DNA from: Pseudomonas lundensis
Lineage (GTDB): Bacteria; Pseudomonadota; Gammaproteobacteria; Pseudomonadales; Pseudomonadaceae
DNA: 64,000 bases
Direction of reading: 5' to 3'
NCBI RefSeq assembly: GCF_001042985.1
Contig: NZ_JYKY01000003.1
Coordinates: 217,758 to 281,757 of the forward strand
The notes under the pieces were generated by a model. The model ran no database searches, was not told where the DNA came from, and saw only the letters and a list, made by a program, of their open reading frames with translations. Position numbers and translations under genes: made by a program. Positions 47,729 to 56,906 of this stretch are shown one piece after another. Every line of letters begins with the position of its first letter. The stretch's first letter is position 1.

Positions 47729-48262
47729 TTGAAACTGCTGATTCTCGATCGGGACGGAGTGATCAATTACGACTCCGACGCTTACATCAAGTCTGTCGAG
47801 GAGTGGATCCCGCTCCCCGGCGCGATCGAGGCCATCGCGCAGTTGAGCAAGGCGGGCTGGACGGTGGCCATCGCCACCAACCAGTCCGGCATTGCACGCG
47901 GCTACTACGACATCGCCACCCTGAACGCCATGCACGACCGTTTGCGGGCGCTTGTGGCCGAGCAGGGCGGCGACGTCGGCCGGATTGAATATTGCCCGCA
48001 CGGGCCTGATGAAGGCTGCGACTGCCGAAAACCCAAACCCGGCATGCTGCGCACGATTGCCGAGCATTACAGCGCCGATTTACATGAATGTTGGTTTGTT
48101 GGCGACAGTTTGGGTGACTTGCAGGCTGCAAAAGCCGTCGGTTCACAGCCAGTTTTGGTGAAAACCGGAAAAGGCGAAAAAACGCTCGAAAAAAATCTTC
48201 CGGCTACTACCCTGATTTTTAACGATCTGGCGGCAGTTGCCGCAAAACTTATCCACACATAA
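47729..48262 (+). CDS. gmhB: D-glycero-beta-D-manno-heptose 1,7-bisphosphate 7-phosphatase
   Basis: A 177-residue HAD phosphatase for the ADP-heptose pathway of LPS inner core. It has LILDRDGVINYD at the N-terminus, the TNQSG motif, a Cys-His zinc-binding loop (YCPHGPDEGCDCRKPKPGM) and GDSLGDLQAA. I set the start at TTG 47729 because AAGGGG lies six bases before it and conserved sequence begins there; the frame stays open to 47693, overlapping glyS. The TTG start may limit expression. A DnaA box lies across the 3' end. Confidence 0.93.
   Translation: MKLLILDRDGVINYDSDAYIKSVEEWIPLPGAIEAIAQLSKAGWTVAIATNQSGIARGYYDIATLNAMHDRLRALVAEQGGDVGRIEYCPHGPDEGCDCRKPKPGMLRTIAEHYSADLHECWFVGDSLGDLQAAKAVGSQPVLVKTGKGEKTLEKNLPATTLIFNDLAAVAAKLIHT
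48249..48257 (+). promoter_or_regulatory. DnaA box TTATCCACA
   Basis: Perfect 9-mer at the gmhB 3' end. Further perfect copies on either strand are at 15567, 36529, 37258, 37876, 42667, 49117 and 53711, eight in all against about 0.5 expected by chance in 64 kb of even composition. It fits an oriC-proximal location. Confidence 0.5.
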
Positions 48263-48339
48263 GGCATTTTTGAACACCTGCTGACATCCGTTGCCCAGGC
48301 CTGTTCACAAATGCGTTATCCGCAACGGTAAAAGCCTCT

Positions 48340-49110
48340 ATGTCGATCCTGCAGGCCATCAGAACTTTTTTCTTTTACCTGCTGCTGGGCACCAGCTCGC
48401 TGCTGTGGTGCTCGCTGAGTTTTTTTGTCGCCCCCTTTCTGCCGTTTCGTGCGCGTTATCGTTTTATCAACGTGTACTGGTGCCGTTGTGCACTGTGGCT
48501 GACGCGGGTGTTCCTGAACATTCACGTTGAAGTGAAGGGCGCAGAAAACGTCCCGCAGCGTCCGTGCGTGATTCTGGCCAACCACCAAAGCACCTGGGAG
48601 ACGTTTTTCCTCTCCGCTTACTTTCAGCCGCTGAGCCAGGTGCTCAAGCGTGAACTGTTGTATGTGCCGTTTTTCGGCTGGGCCATGGCCATGCTGCGCC
48701 CGATAGCCATCGACCGTGACAACCCGAAAGCGGCACTCAAACACATCGCCAAGAAGGGCGACGAGCTGCTCAAGGACAACATTTGGGTGCTGATCTTCCC
48801 GGAAGGCACGCGGGTGCCTTACGGCACGGTGGGCAAGTTCTCCCGAGGCGGTACGGCGCTGGCGGTCAATGCTGATTTGCCGGTGTTGCCGATTGCCCAT
48901 AACGCGGGCAAGTACTGGCCAAAAGTGGGTTGGGCGAAAAAACCCGGCACGATCGAGGTGGTGATTGGCGAGCCGATGTACGCCAATGGCACCGGGCCAC
49001 GCGCCATTGCCGAGCTGAACGACCGGGTTCAAGCCTGGAACGAACAGGCTCAACGCGCCATGGGTTCGCTGCCGCCAGTGACTGAACCGGTTGAAGCGAT
49101 TGAGCGCTAG
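48340..49110 (+). CDS. plsC: 1-acyl-sn-glycerol-3-phosphate acyltransferase (LptA/PlsC)
   Basis: A 256-residue inner-membrane acyltransferase that makes phosphatidate from lysophosphatidate. An N-terminal membrane segment (FFFYLLLGTSSLLWCSLSFF) is followed by NHQSTWE, an H-x4-E variant of the usual H-x4-D, and by FPEGTR about 73 residues later. In pseudomonads this gene separates gmhB from gyrB; gyrB is not found here. It ends before a bidirectional terminator. Confidence 0.93.
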   Translation: MSILQAIRTFFFYLLLGTSSLLWCSLSFFVAPFLPFRARYRFINVYWCRCALWLTRVFLNIHVEVKGAENVPQRPCVILANHQSTWETFFLSAYFQPLSQVLKRELLYVPFFGWAMAMLRPIAIDRDNPKAALKHIAKKGDELLKDNIWVLIFPEGTRVPYGTVGKFSRGGTALAVNADLPVLPIAHNAGKYWPKVGWAKKPGTIEVVIGEPMYANGTGPRAIAELNDRVQAWNEQAQRAMGSLPPVTEPVEAIER

Positions 49111-49239
49111 GCATTTTGTGGATAACGTGTGTACAAGTTTTGGATTTCTTCGTAAAAACGCTCGTAACTCGATGATTTGTTTACTTATTTCTCGGTATGA
49201 CTTTTTAACGTAAAACGTGCATAAGTTTTTCTAAGGCTT

Positions 49240-49269
49240 AAAAAAACCGGCATTTTCGCCGGTTTTTTT
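49240..49269. terminator. Bidirectional terminator between plsC and MFS gene
   Basis: AAAAAAACCGGC, loop ATTTT, then CGCCGGTTTTTTT. The A and T runs on either side of a GC stem make it a terminator on both strands for these convergent genes. Confidence 0.9.
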
Positions 49270-49288
49270 GTGCCGCTTATACAGCCTC

Positions 49289-50911
49289 TTACACCTTATC
49301 GATATTCACGTTCCGAGTTTCCTTAAGGCACAGCATGCCCACCACCAGGCTGACCCCGGTAATCAGCACCGGATACCACAGCCCATAGAAGATATCCCCG
49401 GTGTACACCACCAGCGCGAACGACACGGTGGGCAGAAAACCACCAAACCAGCCATTGCCGATGTGGTACGGCAGCGACATGGACGTGTAGCGAATGCGGG
49501 TCGGGAACAGTTCCACCATCACCGCGGCCAACGGGCCGTAGGTCATGGTCGCAATCAACGTCAGCATGACCATCACCAGCACCACCATGGGCTGGTTGAC
49601 AGCACTTGGGTCAGCCTTGGCCGGGTAGCCGGCGGCCGAGATGGCGGCACGCATGGCCGCTTCGTCGAAGCCCTGGATCTGCTGCTCGCCCACCGACACT
49701 TGCACGGGCGTGCCGGGCGCTGCCGACACAGAGGTGTACGGCAAACCCTGTTTCACCAGGAAGGTTTTGACCTTGTCGCACGGGCTGTCGAAGCGCGCCT
49801 TGCCCACCGGGTCAAACTGGAACGTGCAGGTCGAAGGATCGGCCATCACCACAATCGGTGACTGGCGGCTTGCCGCGTCGATCTGCGGGTTGGCGTAGTG
49901 GCTGAGGGCTTTGAACAGCGGGAAGTACAGCACGGTGGCCAACAACAAGCCCATCATCAGGATCGGCTTGCGCCCGACGCGGTCCGACAGCCAGCCAAAG
50001 AAGATGAAGAACGGCGCGCCAATCACCACGCTGATAATCAGCAGCGTGTTAGCCTGCGCCGGGTCCATCTTGAGCATTTGCGTGAGGAAGAACAGCACGT
50101 AGAACTGCGCGGTATAGAAGGTCACGGCCTGCCCGGCGTTGATGCCGAACAGCGCAATCAGCACGATTTTGAGGTTTTCCCATTTGCCGAAAGACTCGCG
50201 GATCGGCGATTTGCTGCTTTTACCTTCGGCCTTCATTTTCACGAAGGCAGGTGACTCATGCATGCTCATGCGGATCCACGTCGAGATGCACAACAGCACG
50301 ATGGACAGCAGGAACGGCAGGCGCCAGCCCCACACTTCAAACTCGTCGCCCGTCAGGTAGCGACAGCCCAGCACCACCACCAGCGACAGCAGCAGGCCCA
50401 GGGTCGCGGTGGATTGAATCCAGCTGGTGTTGAAGCCGCGCTTGCCGGGCGGCGCGTGCTCCGCCACGTAGGTGGCAGCACCGCCGTATTCGCCGCCGAG
50501 CGCCAGCCCTTGAAGCATGCGCAGCAGCACCAGCAGGATCGGAGCCGCAATGCCGATGCTGGCATAGGTGGGCAGCAAACCGACGGCAAAGGTCGAAAGG
50601 CCCATCAGGACGATGGTCATGAGGAAGGTGTATTTTCGCCCGATCATGTCGCCCAAGCGGCCGAACACCAGCGCTCCGAACGGACGCACCAAGAAGCCTG
50701 CTGCAAAGGCCATGAGGGCAAAAATGAACGCAGTGGTGTCATTCACCCCGGCGAAGAACTGCTTGCTGAGGACCGTCGCCAGCGCGCCATACAAGAAAAA
50801 GTCATACCACTCGAAAACGGTCCCGAGGGATGACGCAAAAATGATTTTTCGTTCTTCTCGACCTGTCGGCGCTTTCGCGACGCCAGCCGTTTGTGCGATT
50901 GAGTCTGACAT
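49289..50911 (-). CDS. MFS transporter, metabolite:H+ symporter family, with a periplasmic insertion
   Basis: A 540-residue transporter of the MHS family (ProP/ShiA/KgtP group). The early motif GRLGDMIGRKYTFL and the mid-chain SDRVGRKPILMMG are the two halves of the MFS motif. About 100 extra residues, roughly 334-435, lie between two helices in the second half. They include two cysteines that could pair and a SPIVVMADPSTCTF segment, so the loop is likely periplasmic. I chose ATG 50911 (GAGGA eight bases upstream) over the TTG two codons earlier. It lies 90 bases downstream of the GMC oxidoreductase gene, probably importing its substrate or a related acid. Substrate unknown. Confidence 0.85.
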   Translation of the reverse strand: MSDSIAQTAGVAKAPTGREERKIIFASSLGTVFEWYDFFLYGALATVLSKQFFAGVNDTTAFIFALMAFAAGFLVRPFGALVFGRLGDMIGRKYTFLMTIVLMGLSTFAVGLLPTYASIGIAAPILLVLLRMLQGLALGGEYGGAATYVAEHAPPGKRGFNTSWIQSTATLGLLLSLVVVLGCRYLTGDEFEVWGWRLPFLLSIVLLCISTWIRMSMHESPAFVKMKAEGKSSKSPIRESFGKWENLKIVLIALFGINAGQAVTFYTAQFYVLFFLTQMLKMDPAQANTLLIISVVIGAPFFIFFGWLSDRVGRKPILMMGLLLATVLYFPLFKALSHYANPQIDAASRQSPIVVMADPSTCTFQFDPVGKARFDSPCDKVKTFLVKQGLPYTSVSAAPGTPVQVSVGEQQIQGFDEAAMRAAISAAGYPAKADPSAVNQPMVVLVMVMLTLIATMTYGPLAAVMVELFPTRIRYTSMSLPYHIGNGWFGGFLPTVSFALVVYTGDIFYGLWYPVLITGVSLVVGMLCLKETRNVNIDKV

Positions 50912-51001
50912 GTTCAATGTCCTCGGCCCTTGGGGCCACAGTGATTATTGTTGTTGTCCACTGTCGGTTCCGGATGACTGCGACCGGAACCACGATCACC
51001 T

Positions 51002-52663
51002 TCAGGCGACCGGTATTGCTGCTACGCGAGACGTATCCACCGCTTTTTCTGCCCGATTGACGGGTGGTTCAAGAATCAGTTGCGCAGCTTTTTCGCCAAT
51101 CATCAGCGTAGGCGAACAGGTATTGCCCGACACGATATCGGGCATGATCGACGCATCGGCCACCCTTAATCCCACGACGCCATGAACCCGCAATTGGGCA
51201 TCCACCACGGCATCTGAATCCTGCCCCATGCGGCAAGTGCCCACGGGATGGAAAATCGTCGTACCGATGCGGGCGGCCGCTTCATACAACTGTTGCTCAG
51301 TTTGCAGTTCAGGGCCAGGCAGATATTCCTCGGGGCTGAAGCCTTGCAGGGCAGGGCTGGCGACAATGTGGCGCGTCAGCCGGATGGCATCCGCCGCCAC
51401 GCTTAAATCGTCGGGGTGGCTGAGGTAATTAGGATCGATCAACGGCGCGTCGTCCGGGTTGGCAGAGCGGATATCCACGCGGCCGCGACTCTTAGGCCGC
51501 AGGTTGCACACCGATGCGGTGAAGGCGGGAAAGGTGTGCAACGGCTCACCGAAGCGTTCCAGCGACAATGGCTGCACGTGGTACTGCAAATTCGCGGAAG
51601 GCTGCGCGGGGTCTGACTTCACAAATGCCCCCAACTGGCTGGGCGCCATGGCCAGAGGGCCGCTGCGGTCGTAAGCGTAACGCAGGCCCATGCCCAGTTT
51701 GCCCCACAGGCTATTGGCCACCTGATTGAGGGTGCGCGCTTTGCTCAGTTTGAAGATCAGGCGCAGTTGCAGGTGGTCCTGCAAGTTGCCGCCGACACCG
51801 GGCAGCTCGTGCTCGACCTTGATGTTCAGGCTTACGAGTAAGGGTCGCGGGCCAATCCCCGAGCGCTGCAAAATCCCCGGCGAGCCTATCGCGCCTGCGC
51901 ACAGAATGATTTCACGCTGCGCGTTGAAGTCCTGTTCCGTGCCTTGCCAACGGGCGCGCACATGGGTGGCGCGGCCGTCGTCTAACAGCACTTTATTGAC
52001 GTGAACGTCGGTGAGCACGGTCAAATTCGGCCGTTTGAGGATCGGCCGTAAAAACGCTTTGGAGGCGTTCCAGCGCACCCCGGCACGCTGATTGACCTGA
52101 AAGTAGCCACAACCCTGATTGTCGCCGGTGTTGAAATCGTCGACGGTTGGGATGCCGCTTTGGGCAGCGGCGGCGCGAAAAGCGTCGAGTATGGGCCAGG
52201 AATAACGCTGTTGCTCAACGCGCCATTCGCCGTCACTGCTGTGCATATCGGCATTGCCGCCGTAGTGTTTTTCGCTGCGTTTGAACAGCGGCAGCACGTC
52301 TTTCCAGGCCCAGCCCGGGTTGCCCTGTTCGGCCCAACGGTCGTAATCACTTGCCTGACCGCGCATGTAGATCATGCCGTTGATCGACGAACAGCCGCCC
52401 AGCACCTTGCCCCGTGGATAACTCAGGCTGCGGCCTTGCAAGCCGGCCTGCACTTGGGTTTTGAAGCACCAGTCGGTGCGCGGGTTGCCGATGCAGTACA
52501 GATACCCCACAGGGATGTGAATCCATGGGTAGTTATCGCGGCCGCCCGCTTCCAGCAGCAGCACCGAGTGGGCAGGGTTGGCCGACAAACGGTTGGCCAG
52601 CACAGAACCGGCAGGGCCTGCGCCCACAATGATGTAGTCATAGACCTGAGTCGCTGATGGCAT
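51002..52663 (-). CDS. GMC-family FAD oxidoreductase (choline/alcohol dehydrogenase-like)
   Basis: A 553-residue flavoenzyme that oxidises an alcohol. It has the FAD fold DYIIVGAGPAGSVLANRLS at residue 9, GMC signature 1 in PRGKVLGGCSSINGMIYMRG and signature 2 in GAIGSPGILQRSGIGP. The catalytic His region is HPVGTCRMGQDSDAVVD near residue 470. No signal peptide. It resembles BetA and AlkJ, but context with an MFS transporter and divergent LysR gene does not favour choline. Substrate is unknown. Confidence 0.88.
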   Translation of the reverse strand: MPSATQVYDYIIVGAGPAGSVLANRLSANPAHSVLLLEAGGRDNYPWIHIPVGYLYCIGNPRTDWCFKTQVQAGLQGRSLSYPRGKVLGGCSSINGMIYMRGQASDYDRWAEQGNPGWAWKDVLPLFKRSEKHYGGNADMHSSDGEWRVEQQRYSWPILDAFRAAAAQSGIPTVDDFNTGDNQGCGYFQVNQRAGVRWNASKAFLRPILKRPNLTVLTDVHVNKVLLDDGRATHVRARWQGTEQDFNAQREIILCAGAIGSPGILQRSGIGPRPLLVSLNIKVEHELPGVGGNLQDHLQLRLIFKLSKARTLNQVANSLWGKLGMGLRYAYDRSGPLAMAPSQLGAFVKSDPAQPSANLQYHVQPLSLERFGEPLHTFPAFTASVCNLRPKSRGRVDIRSANPDDAPLIDPNYLSHPDDLSVAADAIRLTRHIVASPALQGFSPEEYLPGPELQTEQQLYEAAARIGTTIFHPVGTCRMGQDSDAVVDAQLRVHGVVGLRVADASIMPDIVSGNTCSPTLMIGEKAAQLILEPPVNRAEKAVDTSRVAAIPVA

Positions 52664-52800
52664 GAAGCACCTCGCGCCTGTATTTATTTTTATTGTCCTG
52701 CCCCATCGTATTGATTAATTTCGAGTTGAAAACGCGCGATTTCGCCCATGGCCTGTGCGTTTTTGCACAACACCTCCTACAGCTGCGCCCGAGGACACTC

Positions 52801-53688
52801 ATGTTCGACTGGAATGACCTGCGGTATTTTCTGGAGTTGCAGCGCAGCGGCCGCCTGCTGACCGCCGCCAAACGCCTCAATACCACCCACAGCACGGTGG
52901 CGCGGCACATTGAGACCATCGAACACCATCTGGGCACAGCGCTGTTCGTGCAGCATGCGCAAGGGTACGAACTGACCCCGGCCGGGCAAGCGCTGCTCAA
53001 GCACGCCGAGGCAATGGAAAACGTCGCGCTGCTGGCTCAGGAAGAAATCACCCAGGCCATGGCGCCGCTGGGCAAGATCCGTCTGGGAGTCACCGAAGGC
53101 ATCGGCATCATGTTCATTACAGCCCGTCTGCGCGGCCTGTTTGAGCGCTATCCGGGGCTGGAGGTGGAGCTGGTGGCGGTGCCGCGCTTTGTCAGCATTC
53201 TCAACCGTGAGGCCGAAATCAGCATCCATCTGGAGCGACCCAACGCCGACCTGTTGATCACCCGCAAACTCACGGATTACACCCTCGGGCTTTATGCCAG
53301 CCCCACGTACCTGGAAAGAGCACCCGCGCTCAATGATCGCGATGACCTTGGCCAGCACGATTGGATCGGGTACGTCGATGACCTGTTGTTCAGCCAGGAA
53401 CTGCTGTTCCTGAATACCTTCTGCCGCACCCCGACCGTGACGTTTCGCAGCACCAGCGTGATCGCTCAGCAACAGGCGGCAAGCGCCGGGTTGGGCATTG
53501 CCGTGCTGCCCAATTACATGGCCCGTCACGACCCGGCGCTGGTGCGGGTCTTGCCGCAGGAGTCGGTGCAACGCAGCTACTGGATCAGCACCCGTCGCGA
53601 GCTGCATAAGTCTGTGCGGTTGCGCGTGGTGTGGGACTTTTTGCTGGCGCTATGCACAGCCGAACAACCCGTGCTGATGGCCCCCTGA
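52801..53688 (+). CDS. LysR-family transcriptional regulator
   Basis: A 295-residue LysR-type regulator. The winged helix-turn-helix is at the N-terminus (FDWNDLRYFLELQRSGRLLT, then NTTHSTVARHIETIE). A two-lobed effector domain follows. I used the ATG at 52801; the longer open frame upstream adds 36 residues not typical of the family. It is divergent from the GMC oxidoreductase gene with 137 bases between them, the usual arrangement for a LysR regulator of an adjacent operon. Confidence 0.9.
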   Translation: MFDWNDLRYFLELQRSGRLLTAAKRLNTTHSTVARHIETIEHHLGTALFVQHAQGYELTPAGQALLKHAEAMENVALLAQEEITQAMAPLGKIRLGVTEGIGIMFITARLRGLFERYPGLEVELVAVPRFVSILNREAEISIHLERPNADLLITRKLTDYTLGLYASPTYLERAPALNDRDDLGQHDWIGYVDDLLFSQELLFLNTFCRTPTVTFRSTSVIAQQQAASAGLGIAVLPNYMARHDPALVRVLPQESVQRSYWISTRRELHKSVRLRVVWDFLLALCTAEQPVLMAP

Positions 53689-53863
53689 CCGGCCCACGCG
53701 CGCGGGGCCCTGTGGATAACGTTTAAAAAAATAAAAACGCGAAACAGCCCACACCTTGTGCATAAATTCGGCAGCACATAAAACCCTGTTCTAGAGTCAC
53801 GCCCTTAAATCGGGACTTCGCGATAGAAGCCCGCGCTCTAATAACGATAAGAAGTGAGCTTTT

Positions 53864-56833
53864 ATGAACAGGGACGTTCGTCGTGGCAGCGCCGCGCCTA
53901 TTGTTTGCGCCAGCCTGCTGGTGATGCTGTCTACCCCGGCCCGGGCGGTGTATCAGGAACAGGGCACCGCAGGCGATGCGGCCAGCTGGCGCTCCGCCGA
54001 GTATGGGCAGGATTGGGGCCTTGAGCGGATGTCGGCCAATGCGGCGTACGCGGCGGGTGTCACCGGGGCCGGGGTCAAGATCGGCGTCATGGATTCGGGG
54101 TTCGATCCGGGTCATCCCGAAGCCGCCCGCTTCCAGGCCGTTACGGCCAGCGGTCAGTCCGCAGACGGCACACCCTTTTCGGTCAGCGGCGTGCTCAACC
54201 CACGTAACGATTCCCACGGCACCCACGTCACCGGCACCATCGCCGCCGCCCGTGATGGCGTTGGCATGCACGGTGTGGCCTTCAATGCCGATCTGTATGT
54301 GGCCAATACCAACCAGAACGACAGTTTTCTGTTCGGCCCCCACCCGGATGCACTCTATTTCAAGGCCGCCTATAACGCGTTGGCGGATACAGGCGTGCGA
54401 GCGATCAACAACAGTTGGGGCAGCCAGCCCAAAGACGTGAACTATCAAACCCTCGGTGGTCTGCACGCGGCGTATGCACAGCATTACAACCAAAACACCT
54501 GGCTGGATGCGGCTGCCGACGTGTCGCGTCGTGGGGTGATCAATGTGTTCAGCGCCGGTAACAGCGGGGTGGCCAACGCCAGCGTGCGTTCAGCGTTGCC
54601 GTACTTTCAACCCGACCTTGAAGGACACTGGTTGGCGGTCTCCGGGCTGGATAAAAACAATCAGCAAAAGTACAACCAGTGCGGCATCGCCAAGTACTGG
54701 TGCATCGCCACCCCCGGCGCATTGATCAACAGCACTATCCCGGGCGATGGCTACGGGGTGAAGTCCGGCACTTCCATGTCGGCCCCGCACGCCACGGGCG
54801 CTCTGGCGCTGGTCATGGAACGCTACCCGTACCTGAACAACCAGCAAGCCCTCAACGTCTTGCTGACGACCTCCACCCAACTGGACGGCTCGCTCACTCA
54901 GGCACCGAGTGAGCGGGTGGGCTGGGGCGTGCCGGATCTGGACCGGGCAATGAAGGGGCCGGGCCAGTTGCTCGGGACCTTTGATGTGCAACTGAACAAC
55001 GGGCAACACGATGTGTGGAGCAATAACCTGACGGATACCGCGTTGGCCGCCCGTCAGCAGGAAGACGCGGCCGAGCACCTGGCGTGGCAACACACCCTGA
55101 TCGACAACGGGTGGACCCAGGGCCTTGCGAGCGGCACCAGCCAACAGGAACACACCGATTACGCCATTGGCATGGCCCGCGATGCAGCCGCTGCCCAACG
55201 CGAATACCAGGGCAGTCTGATCAAGTCCGGTGCAGGCAGCCTCACGCTGACCGGCGCCAACACCTATCGCGGCGCCACCACGGTCAATGGCGGCACCCTC
55301 AACGTGAACGGCTCGATCACCTCGAACGTGACGATCAACGACAGCGGCACACTCGGCGGATCGGGCAGTGTCGGCGGTTTGATCGCCAACACAGGGGCGA
55401 GTGTGGCGCCCGGTAACTCAATCGGTACGCTGAACGTCGCGGGCGACGTGACCTTCAAGGCCGGCTCGACCTACGCCGTGGAGTTATCCCCAACCCAAAG
55501 CGACCAACTGGTCGCGGGCGGCAAGGCCACGCTGGAGGGCGGTACTGTGACACTGGCGCTGGAAAACACCCCTGATCTGCTTACCCAGCCGCAAGCGCGC
55601 AGCCTGCTAGGCCGCCAGTATCAGATCCTGCACGCGGCGGGCGGCATTGAAGGGCAGTTCGCCAGCGTCATGCCCAATTTCCTGTTTATCGGCGCACACC
55701 TCGACTACTCGGCCAGCACCGTGCAGATGGCGATCGAGCGCACGGCCACCGCCTTTGCCGACGTCGGCGCCACGCCGAACCAGCGCGCTGTCGCCGCCGC
55801 CAGTGAACAATTGGGCGCGGGCAATGCGGTGTATGAAAGCGTATTAAGCGCTCCGTCGATCGCCGAGGCTCAACGCGCATTCCAACAGTTGTCGGGAGAA
55901 ATTCATCCGGCACTGGGCACGATGCTGATCAACGACAGCCGTCAATTACGGGAGGCAGTCGGTGAACGCCTCAATTCGCCAGACGCCTGGCAGTCATCGC
56001 ACGCAGCGCCCGAGGTGTGGTTCAAGGCACTCGGCGCGTGGGGCAAAACCGACTCAGGCCATGACACGGCGGATTACACGACCTCGATTGGCGGTGCAGT
56101 GGCCGGCGTGGATGGCGCACTCAATGACGAAACCCGGCTCGGCCTGCTGGGCGGTTACAGCGACAGTTCGCTGAATATGGGCACCGGCACGCATTCGCGG
56201 GCCACGGTGGACAGCTATCACGTAGGCGCCTACATCGGCCACGCGCTGGGGGCGGTTCGGGTCAGCGGCGGTGCAACCTACAGCTGGCACCGTGCCGATG
56301 TGAAACGCGACTTGCAGTACAACCACAGCAGCGCCAAACAAAAAACCAAACGTGACGCGCAAACGGTGCAGGTCTTTACCGAAGCGGCCTACCGCGTGGA
56401 CTTGCCAGCGGTGGGGCTGGAGCCGTTCGCCCATCTGGCGTACATCCACCTCAACAGTGAGGGGTTCACCGAAAAAGGGGACGCCGCCGCACTCAAGGGC
56501 AGTCACGATCAACGCGACGCGGTGCTCGGCACATTAGGTCTGCGGGCGCTGAAAACGGTGCATATCGCCCAGCAACCACTGGATCTGGCGGGCAGCCTGG
56601 GCTGGCAGCACACCCTCAGCGCAGTCGATTCGGACACCCCTGTGCGATTCGCCTCGGGCGGGCCGAGCTTCACCGTTGAAAGTTCGCCGTTGGTACGGGA
56701 TGCCGCCCTTGTCGGCGCGCACGCCAGCCTCGCGATCAACCGCGACTTGCGCGTCAACCTGGATTACAGCGGCCAACTGGCCAATCGGGAAAAAAGCCAC
56801 GGCGTGGGCCTGAGCCTCAATTGGCAGTTCTGA
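53864..56833 (+). CDS. pspA: Subtilisin-type autotransporter serine protease (PspA-like)
   Basis: A 989-residue secreted S8 protease. The signal peptide ends at about residue 28. Catalytic residues are Asp77 (GVMDSGFDP), His118 (DSHGTHVTG) and Ser304 (SGTSMSAPHATG). A passenger-associated repeat (LTLTGANTYRGATTVNGGTL) is near residue 465, and a C-terminal autotransporter beta-barrel of about 270 residues ends in the terminal Phe (LNWQF). The protease would be exported by its own barrel. It is paralogous to the next gene. PspA and PspB of P. fluorescens have this size and order but lie in the apr-lip operon; here they stand apart from it. Confidence 0.9.
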   Translation: MNRDVRRGSAAPIVCASLLVMLSTPARAVYQEQGTAGDAASWRSAEYGQDWGLERMSANAAYAAGVTGAGVKIGVMDSGFDPGHPEAARFQAVTASGQSADGTPFSVSGVLNPRNDSHGTHVTGTIAAARDGVGMHGVAFNADLYVANTNQNDSFLFGPHPDALYFKAAYNALADTGVRAINNSWGSQPKDVNYQTLGGLHAAYAQHYNQNTWLDAAADVSRRGVINVFSAGNSGVANASVRSALPYFQPDLEGHWLAVSGLDKNNQQKYNQCGIAKYWCIATPGALINSTIPGDGYGVKSGTSMSAPHATGALALVMERYPYLNNQQALNVLLTTSTQLDGSLTQAPSERVGWGVPDLDRAMKGPGQLLGTFDVQLNNGQHDVWSNNLTDTALAARQQEDAAEHLAWQHTLIDNGWTQGLASGTSQQEHTDYAIGMARDAAAAQREYQGSLIKSGAGSLTLTGANTYRGATTVNGGTLNVNGSITSNVTINDSGTLGGSGSVGGLIANTGASVAPGNSIGTLNVAGDVTFKAGSTYAVELSPTQSDQLVAGGKATLEGGTVTLALENTPDLLTQPQARSLLGRQYQILHAAGGIEGQFASVMPNFLFIGAHLDYSASTVQMAIERTATAFADVGATPNQRAVAAASEQLGAGNAVYESVLSAPSIAEAQRAFQQLSGEIHPALGTMLINDSRQLREAVGERLNSPDAWQSSHAAPEVWFKALGAWGKTDSGHDTADYTTSIGGAVAGVDGALNDETRLGLLGGYSDSSLNMGTGTHSRATVDSYHVGAYIGHALGAVRVSGGATYSWHRADVKRDLQYNHSSAKQKTKRDAQTVQVFTEAAYRVDLPAVGLEPFAHLAYIHLNSEGFTEKGDAAALKGSHDQRDAVLGTLGLRALKTVHIAQQPLDLAGSLGWQHTLSAVDSDTPVRFASGGPSFTVESSPLVRDAALVGAHASLAINRDLRVNLDYSGQLANREKSHGVGLSLNWQF

Positions 56834-56906
56834 TTTCACGGCTTTCGTAAACACCCTGTGCCTTGGGCGCAGGGCTCTTCAGCACGTCACCAGGGAAGGT
56901 CATTAA

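Noticed and set aside
45571..47766. 731-codon minus-strand frame
   Set aside because: It is the antisense shadow of glyS, with His/Gln/Arg-rich low-complexity translation and no domain.
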